Positions 15,701 through 20,720 of a DNA stretch of 22,913 bases are shown in pieces. Location: contig JASHTQ010000526.1 of the NCBI GenBank assembly GCA_030040475.1, positions 1-22,913 on the forward strand, written 5' to 3'. The DNA is from Streptosporangiaceae bacterium (GTDB lineage: Bacteria > Actinomycetota > Actinomycetes > Streptosporangiales > Streptosporangiaceae). The notes beneath the pieces were generated by a model that did no database searches, was not told where the DNA came from, and saw nothing but the letters and a program-made list of their open reading frames with translations. Position 1 is the stretch's first letter; each line of letters opens with the position of its first letter. The position numbers and the translations under genes were made by a program.

Positions 15701-15800
15701 CGCCGCGGCTGCCGACGTAGCGTGGGCCAGGATAACGGAGCTGTACGAGGTGAACGGGGTCCTGGCGCAGGACCGGATTGTTCACCGCGACGGGCGTTAG
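12780..15800 (+). CDS. AfsR/SARP-like transcriptional regulator (wHTH-BTAD-NB-ARC-TPR)
   Basis: 1006 residues from the ATG at 12780, chosen because MIYSLLGDLKI aligns with the start of SARP DNA-binding domains and a G-rich RBS lies 8 nt before; GTG at 12771 is an alternative. Order: winged-helix DNA-binding region (1-95), bacterial transcriptional activation domain (about 100-240), NB-ARC ATPase with Walker A GPGGIGKT (308-315, Lys314) and Walker B VLVVLDD (381-387), then helical and tetratricopeptide repeats to the end. Such STAND-type proteins activate secondary-metabolite or developmental genes, with ATP-driven assembly and TPR sensing. The wHTH is divergent (AQLHKRAKDVRDLLK in place of the usual LQ.HVSRLR). 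No biosynthetic cluster is adjacent. The end overlaps the Nudix gene's stop. Confidence 0.9.
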   Translation: MIYSLLGDLKIGRHGDEIKLPVGPTLIVLATLLINANRRMSKADLIRAAWGGEMSEAQLHKRAKDVRDLLKTIGRGDDMVTHLGFGYEIRVVEDEVDSLLFQRLVRDADEAGVEHRTEDEIGCLKRALRLWRGPRPLANVPGSAFRQEQISLEQRHRRAAVRLFELELARGNHEHVLDQLIRLAAYYPTDRRLCEQLMLAAYRSGHPADATQAYERYKDALTEETAGDPDTLLRNLHFAIGSGDEEAIESAQSAIERRAGAPAPVSAAVPRQLPPTADLVGRDDLRAEVVWLLRSERRPAAPVVVISGPGGIGKTALALRAAHASADRYPDGQLFMELRGGAADTGEVLAQFLRAFGVRRVPETKAERLAAYRTMMASRRVLVVLDDAAGGSQVAELVPANPRCAVLVTARQRLPELHGAHHVAPLEPLGRPEATELFLGVVRDAGLDPEDDLDAVGRVVSLCGGLPLALRIAGALRVHDYPRPTAELADRLARQGPEGFEYREFSVARTIGAGFERLDAGARQLFLGLGLTGLTVFGRWTADALLAGTGADADAALSQLTASFMIEPVPAQMRYRFHDLTREYARRRALADYQGAAGAVAERVYRALLTLVRRAHAGLYGGDFEIVHGAVPDWPFTVPGVLAEVAASARDWFERERANIRAAVEHCAALGLTETCWDLAVSAHEFYGISGYFDDWQATHTTALQACRNAGDLRGEGIVLACLNQPTLVASRRSDGRSDIADLERAAELLTESGDVHGQAIAMRTLANALRRQGHLTRPMALFNQALFCYITSGDTVGHWQTLRFIGQNYLDQGDFANARRILEESQNLAVELGGGRLVAQTRYWIGQTCVAAGDIDEAQAAFDAVLDVFGEGGGIGRAYALHGLGQVATRQDMHGVAERFLTEAVKLAQDGADAALEGRTWLSVAGLRRAEKQADQQIAALETAVSVFAGCGAAYLEVRALAGLARAVAERGDAAAADVAWARITELYEVNGVLAQDRIVHRDGR

Positions 15801-16501
15801 GGTGCGGCCGAGCCGCTGCGAGTCAGGGGCGGGATGAGTGCCTGGGCCTTGCCGCGCTGGTACAGCGCGGCCGGGCGGCCCGTCTCCGGTATCCGCTTGC
15901 CGCCGGTGGGCTCGACGAATCCCTCGCTGTTGGCGACCTTCCTGCTGAAGTTCCTCGGGTCGAGGGTCATGTTCCAGACGACCTCGTACACGTGGCGCAG
16001 GTCGCCGATGGTGAACTCGCTCCCGCAGAAGAGGGCGGCCAGCGTCGTGTACTCCAGCTTGGCCCTGGCACGTTCGACCGCGTCGTCCAGGATCTGGGTG
16101 TGGTCGAACGCGAGCGTGGTCCGCACGTCCTTGACCGAGGCCCAGCGGGCGCCGCTGGCATCGGAGCCGGCGGCCGGGATGGGCAGGTTCGGGGCGATCG
16201 CAAGGTAGGCCACGCTGACCACCCGGCCGCGCGGATCGCGGTTGGGGCGGCCGTAGGTGGCCAGCTGCTCCAGGTGCAGGTTCGTGCGCTCCAGGTCCAG
16301 GCCGGTCTCCTCGGCAAGCTCGCGTCTTGCCGCCTCGAGCAGGTCCTCGCCGTCCAGCACGAACCCGCCGGGCAGGGCGGACTGACCACGGTACGGCTCG
16401 ATGCCGCGCTCGATGACGAGGACCTGGAGCTCGTTCTCGCGGACGGTCAAGATTGCCAGGTCAACGGCCAGGGTGAGGGTTGGGAGCTCGTTGACGATCA
16501 T
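15797..16501 (-). CDS. NrtR-like Nudix-domain transcriptional regulator
   Basis: 234 residues. Residues 1-145 form a Nudix fold; the box G46..E52..REL..EE.GL (residues 46-68, GFVLDGE then RELAEETGL) fits Gx5Ex7REUxEExGU exactly, so pyrophosphohydrolase activity remains possible. The C-terminal part (about 150-225) has ERARAKLEYTTLAALFCGSEFTIGDLRHVYE and LDPRNFSRKV, the winged-helix pattern of NrtR-type regulators, in which the Nudix domain senses ADP-ribose-like nucleotides. NrtR proteins control NAD metabolism in many bacteria; here none of those genes is adjacent, so the regulon is open. The RBS is poor. Operator-like repeats start 14 bp upstream of its ATG. The stop codon overlaps the convergent AfsR-like stop. 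Confidence 0.85.
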   Translation of the reverse strand: MIVNELPTLTLAVDLAILTVRENELQVLVIERGIEPYRGQSALPGGFVLDGEDLLEAARRELAEETGLDLERTNLHLEQLATYGRPNRDPRGRVVSVAYLAIAPNLPIPAAGSDASGARWASVKDVRTTLAFDHTQILDDAVERARAKLEYTTLAALFCGSEFTIGDLRHVYEVVWNMTLDPRNFSRKVANSEGFVEPTGGKRIPETGRPAALYQRGKAQALIPPLTRSGSAAP

Positions 16502-16514
16502 GCTCAGAGCATAC

Positions 16515-16584
16515 CGTTAATGTGCCCCTGACAAGATCGTTAGTGTGTTCCTGACAAGAAATAATTCGTGTCGTATTGACGAGA
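16515..16584. promoter_or_regulatory. Three operator-like repeats upstream of the Nudix regulator
   Basis: Two 22-bp direct copies at 16515-16536 and 16538-16559 share 19 bases; the shared core reads CGTTArTGTG, two variable bases, then CCTGACAAGA. A third, weaker copy at 16565-16584 (TTCGTGTCGTATTGACGAGA) matches about 14 of 20. Spacing is 23 and 25 bp, roughly two helical turns, so bound dimers would sit on one face. They lie 14 bp upstream of the regulator's own start and the third covers the -35 box of the divergent promoter. The likely reader is the Nudix/NrtR-like protein, by position only. Confidence 0.6.
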
Positions 16585-16605
16585 ACACGGCCGCCGAGTT
16601 ACAGT
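16576..16605 (+). promoter_or_regulatory. Sigma-70-type promoter for the secreted-peptide transcript
   Basis: TTGACG (16576-16581) and TACAGT (16600-16605) are separated by 18 bp, close to the actinobacterial housekeeping consensus. Transcription would begin near 16612 and produce a leader of about 230 nt before the ATG at 16841. The -35 box lies inside the third operator-like repeat, so a bound regulator would block it. Confidence 0.5.
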
Positions 16606-16675
16606 CATTTTGACAACAAGGCGGCAGTACCGGGGGCGGCGTAGGGCCGGCCCGGTGTGAAATGCCTCAACGTCA

Positions 16676-16770
16676 CGACATCTAGCTAGGTGTCGAGAAT
16701 AGTCGCGCGCACATGACACCCGCGTGGAGGTAGGCCAGCCTCCTCTCCACCGTTCGGCCGGACGGTGGAG
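16676..16770 (+). ncRNA. Structured 5' leader with two hairpins
   Basis: Hairpin 1: CGACATC (16676-16682) with GGTGTCG (16689-16695), 7 bp with one G-U pair and a 6-nt loop. Hairpin 2: CTCCACCGT (16745-16753) with ACGGTGGAG (16762-16770), 9 perfect pairs and an 8-nt loop. GTGGAG at 16724-16729 could instead pair with CTCCAC at 16745-16750, so hairpin 2 has a possible competitor, as in an attenuator or switch. Neither is followed by a U-run, so simple termination is not favoured. Confidence 0.4.
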
Positions 16771-16840
16771 GACGCGAGTGCCGCGGTCATCAAGTTGCTC
16801 GCTTCAACTCTTCCTCCCAACCCCTGAAAGGGAAATGATC

Positions 16841-17017
16841 ATGCGCGCAGTCACGCGTCGTATCCTGGCCCCGATCGCACTGGCGGCGGCCGTCTTCACC
16901 ATCTGCGGGCCGGTCCAGTTCGCCTCGGCGGCGACCGTCCACCCAGCAGGCAAGTACATCTCCCAGGACTGCCCGGCGGGCACGAACTGGGATAATGTCA
17001 CGCAGTCCTGCGTCTAG
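16841..17017 (+). CDS. Small secreted two-cysteine peptide
   Basis: 58 residues from ATG 16841, which sits 7-8 nt after an AAAGGGA site; the ATG at 16835 is too close to it. A basic start (MRAVTRR), a hydrophobic core (ILAPIALAAAVFTICG) and FASAA make a clear Sec signal peptide, cleaved near residue 30/31. The mature peptide is only about 27 residues, with Cys44 and Cys57 separated by 12 residues in DCPAGTNWDNVTQSC. That CPxGxxxDxxTQxC arrangement recalls the last loop of chitin-binding peritrophin-type (CBM14) modules, but one loop alone is not a full domain. Function is unknown; a wall-associated, sugar-binding or signalling peptide is possible. Its transcript has a long leader and ends at strong hairpins. 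Confidence 0.7.
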   Translation: MRAVTRRILAPIALAAAVFTICGPVQFASAATVHPAGKYISQDCPAGTNWDNVTQSCV

Positions 17018-17128
17018 AGCGCGCGGATCCTGCGTGGAGGCCGCGGTAGGAAGTCGGTAGATCTGCAAGGCAGGCTGGCATAGACAGCCGCATTTGCCCT
17101 TCTGACATTCAAACTGCGGCGGGGGGGC

Positions 17129-17163
17129 GTCGGCGGGTCTGTCCGTACCACGGACCCGCCGAC
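17129..17163. terminator. Strong hairpin terminator downstream of the secreted peptide gene
   Basis: GTCGGCGGGTC (17129-17139) and GACCCGCCGAC (17153-17163) are exact inverted copies of 11 bp. An alternative fold adds an inner GTCCGT/ACGGAC stem. It is followed by TGTCTTT, a short U-rich tail for plus-strand transcription. It lies 112 bp after the peptide's stop. Confidence 0.7.
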
Positions 17164-17167
17164 TGTC

Positions 17168-17203
17168 TTTGCCCAGGCACCGGGATCCCGGTGCCTGGGC
17201 AAA
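17168..17203. terminator. Perfect 36-nt palindrome, bidirectional terminator
   Basis: TTTGCCCAGGCACCGGGA (17168-17185) is followed at once by its exact reverse complement up to 17203: 18 bp per arm with no loop bases, so the tip would open into a small loop. T and A runs at both ends suit termination from either side, between the convergent peptide gene and the beta-helix gene whose stop is 20 bp away. Confidence 0.8.
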
Positions 17204-17223
17204 ACTTTATGCGAGGGCTTGCG

Positions 17224-19182
17224 TCACGGATAGCTGGGGATGTCCAACGGCTCCACGACGCCTGGGTTGGTCGAAGTGTCCGGGCCTCCGACGCCGTTGA
17301 TGATCGAAGTGTCCCCGCCCGAGCCACCGATCCATACCGTGAAGATGTTGTGGAACTGGACGCCGGGTGTGTCGGGTGACTCGAAGGCCTCAGCGTCAAA
17401 CAGTGTGGCTGAGGTGTCGATGAAGACCACGTAGCTACCCAAGCCGTAGCCCGTGAAGGTCTTGACGTTCGGGCTGACGAGGAAGGCAGGGTAACCATCC
17501 TGCGTCGGCGACGCCATCCAGGCAGACTGGCTGGGCGGGTCGTAGGGCAGCTCGTTCTGGAAGAAGACGTCCGTCCCGCCCTGGCCGCTCCAGATAACCT
17601 CGTTCTTCTGGTAGTGCTCGACGGCCAGGCCGTAGGCGGTTACGTCGTTTCCGGTCACGACAAGGCCGGTGCTCGCGGTGTTTCTGGTCCAGCCCACGTC
17701 GTTGCCGTGGTCGGCGCGCCAGGCCCACACGTCGTCGATGATCGAGTCGCTGGCGTTGTCCAGCAGGCTGACCGTCGCGCTGACGGGCGTGGTCTCCGCG
17801 CCGCCGATCCGGAAGAAGACGTCCTGGATGAGATCCGGATCGTTGGCGCTGCCCGGGCCGGGGACGCCGACCGAGAGCAGGACCGGTGAGTTGACCGGGC
17901 CCGCATCGATGATGAGGCCGGACAATTTCACCCCGTCATTGGGCACGACGGCGATGGCGGCGTTGCCGTGCTGCGGTACGAGGGTGGCGAAGCCCTGGGC
18001 CAGGACCACGGTATTGGGGCGATCGACCACGATGGGCTGGTCGAGGTCGTAGACGCCGGGGGTCAGGATGAGGTTTTTGCCCGCTGTCAGCGCGAGGTTG
18101 ATAGCAAGGGTGGGCGTGCTGGGGCTGGCCACGAAGAAACTGGACAGCGGGATTGACGTGCCGGCCTCGGTGCCGCCGGCCCATGACGGGCCCGACGAGC
18201 CGTGCTGGACGGCAGGGACGAAGACGTGGTATCCGCCGCTTGAGTCGGTGTAGAGGAACGGCTCCTCCTCGGTGACCGGGCTCGAGGACAGGACCGTGTT
18301 CTGCTGGCACTGACCGGTGAAGACCGCAGACGGCGCGCCCTGTACGCCGGAGTAGACCATGTTCCACAGGCCGTTCGGGCAGCCATTCGCGCCGCCTATG
18401 GCGGAGTTGCGGACCATGTACTGCTGGTTGCCGTAGAAGTCGAGATCGCCGCTGACCTTGCTGTCGGCGATGAAGCCGCCGCTGGCGTAATCGTCCGCTG
18501 CGCAGTAGTCCTGGAAGACCACGCTGCCGTTGATGATGGCCCGCCTGATCGGGGCGGCCTGGGACACCGACCAGCTTTCCTCGCTGTTTGCGCAGCCTGC
18601 CCCGTAAGCGTCCACGACCGGCGGGGCGTAGGCCGGCGCTGAACTCGGCAGGTCCACGTTGAGGGTCAGGTTGGACAGCGACCGCCAGAAGTTATCGTCG
18701 GAGTTGCAGTTCGAGGTGCCCGCGGTGCACAGGTTGTTGTACACCTCGATGGCGCCGTCGATGACCGTGTCCTGGGGCATGAGGCCGAGGCCGGCGACCT
18801 CGGTGTAGTACCCGACCTGGAACACCAGCGGATCGGCCGACGATCCGTAGGTCCCGGGCTGGAACAGGACCGCGTAACGCTGGCTGTCGAACTGGCTGGC
18901 GACGGGGACCTGCTGGGTCGAGATGTTGTCGAGGTCGGCCTGGATCGTCGCCTGGCTCATCGTGTCGTTGAAGACGCACACGTTCGGGCCGAACGCGGCG
19001 ACGGTAGCCCCCGGGCATATCGTCGACGCCGCGGCCGCGGGCTGGCTTGTGACCGTCGGCGCCGCCCCGGCCGCGCTGCCCGACACGACGGCGAGTCCGG
19101 CGCCGGCGATGAGCGCCGCCAGCAGTGCGGCCGGGCGCCGCAGGCGTCTGGCGGGGGCGAACCTAAACGAGCCTTCAGGCAT
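17224..19182 (-). CDS. Large secreted beta-helix-like protein
   Basis: 652 residues; ATG at 19182 with GGAAGGGAA about 8 nt upstream. The N-terminus has an Arg-rich start, a hydrophobic core and an AAGA-type cleavage site near residue 40, so it is exported. The mature protein is rich in Gly/Asn/Ser/Thr and short strand repeats (NTVVLAQGFATLVPQHGNAAIAV, LSGLIIDAGPVNSPVLLSVG, SIIDDVWAWRADHGND), the texture of a right-handed parallel beta-helix of the pectate-lyase_3/GH55-like type. LFQPGTYG near residue 107 and LTPGVYDLDQPIVV near 375 look like two separate helix starts, so it may be a double beta-helix as in GH55. Family members act on polysaccharides, but I cannot identify catalytic residues with confidence. 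No wall anchor or carbohydrate module is seen. Confidence 0.7.
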   Translation of the reverse strand: MPEGSFRFAPARRLRRPAALLAALIAGAGLAVVSGSAAGAAPTVTSQPAAAASTICPGATVAAFGPNVCVFNDTMSQATIQADLDNISTQQVPVASQFDSQRYAVLFQPGTYGSSADPLVFQVGYYTEVAGLGLMPQDTVIDGAIEVYNNLCTAGTSNCNSDDNFWRSLSNLTLNVDLPSSAPAYAPPVVDAYGAGCANSEESWSVSQAAPIRRAIINGSVVFQDYCAADDYASGGFIADSKVSGDLDFYGNQQYMVRNSAIGGANGCPNGLWNMVYSGVQGAPSAVFTGQCQQNTVLSSSPVTEEEPFLYTDSSGGYHVFVPAVQHGSSGPSWAGGTEAGTSIPLSSFFVASPSTPTLAINLALTAGKNLILTPGVYDLDQPIVVDRPNTVVLAQGFATLVPQHGNAAIAVVPNDGVKLSGLIIDAGPVNSPVLLSVGVPGPGSANDPDLIQDVFFRIGGAETTPVSATVSLLDNASDSIIDDVWAWRADHGNDVGWTRNTASTGLVVTGNDVTAYGLAVEHYQKNEVIWSGQGGTDVFFQNELPYDPPSQSAWMASPTQDGYPAFLVSPNVKTFTGYGLGSYVVFIDTSATLFDAEAFESPDTPGVQFHNIFTVWIGGSGGDTSIINGVGGPDTSTNPGVVEPLDIPSYP

Positions 19183-19602
19183 GATGAGGCTTCCCTTCCT
19201 GGATGGCCGGTCAATTCTTCAGCCATTCCCGGGAAACTGCGGTCGCTGCCAGGCCGTGGCGTCTACGCAATCCAGGACGGTCAGGCAGCACACTCACGCA
19301 GCTCACGGCCGCGGAGCGGACCGAGGACCTTTCATGATCACTTTCCGTTATTTCCGGAAACGGCATCGGGTCTTAACGTAGCGGTGACGCTGTTAACGGG
19401 ACATGAACATCATTGACCCGTCATCAAAAATCCGTGAACGGCGGATGTTCCACGGCAGGACTTTCATGATCGCGGGCAGAAACGGTCGGAAATCGACCCG
19501 AACTGCCCGCGATAATGATGCGTGCCCGAAATGTCTCAATGTGAGGTCGGGGTATTGGCGGAAATGAGGGGGCTGGGTCGGGCGGTCGGCGGGGCGCGGG
19601 TG
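19183..19602. other. 420-bp non-coding region upstream of the beta-helix gene
   Basis: No gene is supported. It is less GC-rich than the rest and must contain the minus-strand promoter of the beta-helix gene. Visible elements are: CTTTCATGATC twice (19329-19339 and 19461-19471), TTAACG twice, 20 bp apart (19373-19378, 19393-19398) around an AGCG/CGCT dyad, a TTCCGGAA palindrome near 19352, and the 53-nt bipartite hairpin at 19465-19517. Regulation of the beta-helix gene may be complex, but no promoter hexamers could be assigned with confidence. Confidence 0.5.
19465..19517. terminator. 53-nt bipartite hairpin downstream of the FMN reductase gene
   Basis: An outer 15-bp stem with one mismatch (CATGATCGCGGGCAG, 19465-19479; CTGCCCGCGATAATG, 19503-19517) encloses a symmetric 4x4 internal loop (AAAC/CGAA) and an inner GGTCG/CGACC stem with loop GAAAT. 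It lies 86 bp beyond the end of the minus-strand operon, so termination of that transcript is the simplest role. It lacks a clear U-run on that strand, so a processed RNA or regulatory structure is also possible. Confidence 0.5.
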
Positions 19603-20277
19603 TCAGGTGGCGGAGCCGCCGGTGGCGAGGCGCATGAGGTCGGTGTCGAGGTCGACGGAGACCTCGGTTCCGCCCGCGCTGCCGAACTCGTGCTGGTAGC
19701 TCTGCCAGGACTCGTCCCTGATCTTGCGGGCGAAGCCGCTCTCCATCAGCAGGACGAGTTCGGTCGCGGCGCGGTCGATGCGCTTGTCCAGGGCCGGATC
19801 GCTCCAGTCTTCCGGGGCCGCGAAGAGCGAGGTCGGCGCGGTCATGGTGCGCAGGTAGGCGAACAGCGGGCGCATCTGGTCGTCCGCGACCAGGGCGTGC
19901 CTGGCGGTCCCCGCCGTGGCGGCGAGCACGACCGGCTTGGCGATCAGCAGGTCGTTGTCGAGGACGCCGAAGAACGACGTGAACAGGCCGCTGGGGCCGG
20001 CCTTGTGGACCGGCGTGGCCGCGATGATGCCGTCGGCCTCGCCGAGGGCGGCGATCGCCAGCCGGAGCTTCGGCGTGATCAGCGCGGACACCAGCGCGGT
20101 GGAGACGTCGGCGGCGAGCTCGCGTAGCTCGATGACGCTGACCCTCACCGTGTTCCCGTGCCTGGCCGCCAGCGCCGCCACGTGCTCGGCGGTCCGGTCG
20201 GCCAGCAGCCGGGTCGAGGAGGGGTCGCCGGTGCCGGCGCTGACCACCACGAGCCTGAACGTCTGCGGTTCGTTCAT
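19603..20277 (-). CDS. NADPH-dependent FMN reductase, CE1759-type
   Basis: 224 residues. The N-terminus LVVVSAGTGDPSSTRLLAD is the flavodoxin-like FMN-phosphate loop, and ADGIIAATPVHKAGPSGLFTSFFGVLD is the TPxYxxxxSGxxKxxxD-type substrate and flavin loop of the NADPH-dependent FMN reductase family. It supplies reduced FMN in the cytosol. Its ATG overlaps the MarR stop as ATGA (20277-20274), and two genes upstream is an LLM-class monooxygenase of the CE1758-like type, the usual partner. Together they make a two-component flavin monooxygenase. The long upstream open frame (to 20949) is a shadow of the MarR and LLM genes. Confidence 0.9.
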   Translation of the reverse strand: MNEPQTFRLVVVSAGTGDPSSTRLLADRTAEHVAALAARHGNTVRVSVIELRELAADVSTALVSALITPKLRLAIAALGEADGIIAATPVHKAGPSGLFTSFFGVLDNDLLIAKPVVLAATAGTARHALVADDQMRPLFAYLRTMTAPTSLFAAPEDWSDPALDKRIDRAATELVLLMESGFARKIRDESWQSYQHEFGSAGGTEVSVDLDTDLMRLATGGSAT

Positions 20278-20720
20278 GAGCGAATGTCCTCCTTCTGCGC
20301 CAGCTTCAGGCAGATCGCCTCCAGCTGGCGGAGTTCGCCTGGATCCAGTTCTGCGGTGACGGCGCGGGCGACGCTGCGGGCGTGCCTGCGTCCCACCTCG
20401 TGCTGCCGGTCCCGGCCTGTCTGGGTGAGCGACAGCAAGACGCAGCGCCCGTCGGCGGCGTCGGCGTGCCGCTCGACCAGGCCGCGCTCGGCGAGCCGGT
20501 CCACCAGGCGGGACAGGGCCGGCTGGCTGAGCAGGACGTGCCGGTTCAGCTCGGTCAGGCGCAGCGGGCCGTCGCACTTGGACAGCGTGTACAGCACGTC
20601 GTACTCCCGCATCGAGATGTCGTCCCAGATGTCCTCGGCGGCGAACCGCTTCATCAGCGCCGCGTGGGCCGACAGCAGTGCCTCCCAGGCGTCGTTGGCA
20701 AGGTTCCTGCTGGCCGGCAT
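20274..20720 (-). CDS. MarR-family transcriptional regulator
   Basis: 148 residues from ATG 20720; GGAG is 5 nt upstream, while the GTG at 20723 is too close. The core ISMREYDVLYTLSKCDGPLRLTELNRHVLLSQPALSRLVDRLAERGLVERHADAADGRCVLLSLTQTGR is a classic MarR winged helix: recognition helix around SQPALSRLVDRL, wing at RHADAADGRCVLL. It likely binds the palindrome in front of the operon and is released by a phenolic or other small-molecule effector. It is the middle gene of the operon, overlapping both neighbours (TGATG upstream, ATGA downstream), so regulator and enzymes are made together, a negative feedback layout. Confidence 0.93.
   Translation of the reverse strand: MPASRNLANDAWEALLSAHAALMKRFAAEDIWDDISMREYDVLYTLSKCDGPLRLTELNRHVLLSQPALSRLVDRLAERGLVERHADAADGRCVLLSLTQTGRDRQHEVGRRHARSVARAVTAELDPGELRQLEAICLKLAQKEDIRS

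Larger units (their letters stand above)
16502..16840 (+). other. 339-bp non-coding region: operators, promoter and structured leader
   Basis: No gene is supported here. Starting beside the Nudix gene it holds three related operator-like repeats (16515-16584), a plus-strand promoter (16576-16605) and then about 230 nt of transcribed leader for the small secreted peptide. The leader contains a GGGCCGGCCC palindrome (16644-16653), a CGACATC/GGTGTCG hairpin (16676-16695) and a CTCCACCGT/ACGGTGGAG hairpin (16745-16770). It does not match any riboswitch consensus I can recall, including c-di-AMP and cobalamin types. Confidence 0.6.

Noticed and set aside
12666..15785. 1039-codon open frame on the minus strand
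   Set aside because: It is an exact antisense shadow of the AfsR-like gene, low in recognisable domains and rich in Arg/Gly/Pro/His as expected for a GC-rich complementary frame.
16724..16834. Longer start (GTG 16724) for the secreted peptide
   Set aside because: It would bury the signal peptide inside the protein and run through the leader hairpin; AAAGGGA plus ATG 16841 is a normal start.
16606..16840. c-di-AMP or cobalamin riboswitch
   Set aside because: The conserved core sequences of those classes are not present; only simple hairpins are seen.
19465..19517. Integron attC-like site
   Set aside because: The hairpin lacks the GTTRRRY/RYYYAAC ends, and there is no integrase or cassette array nearby.
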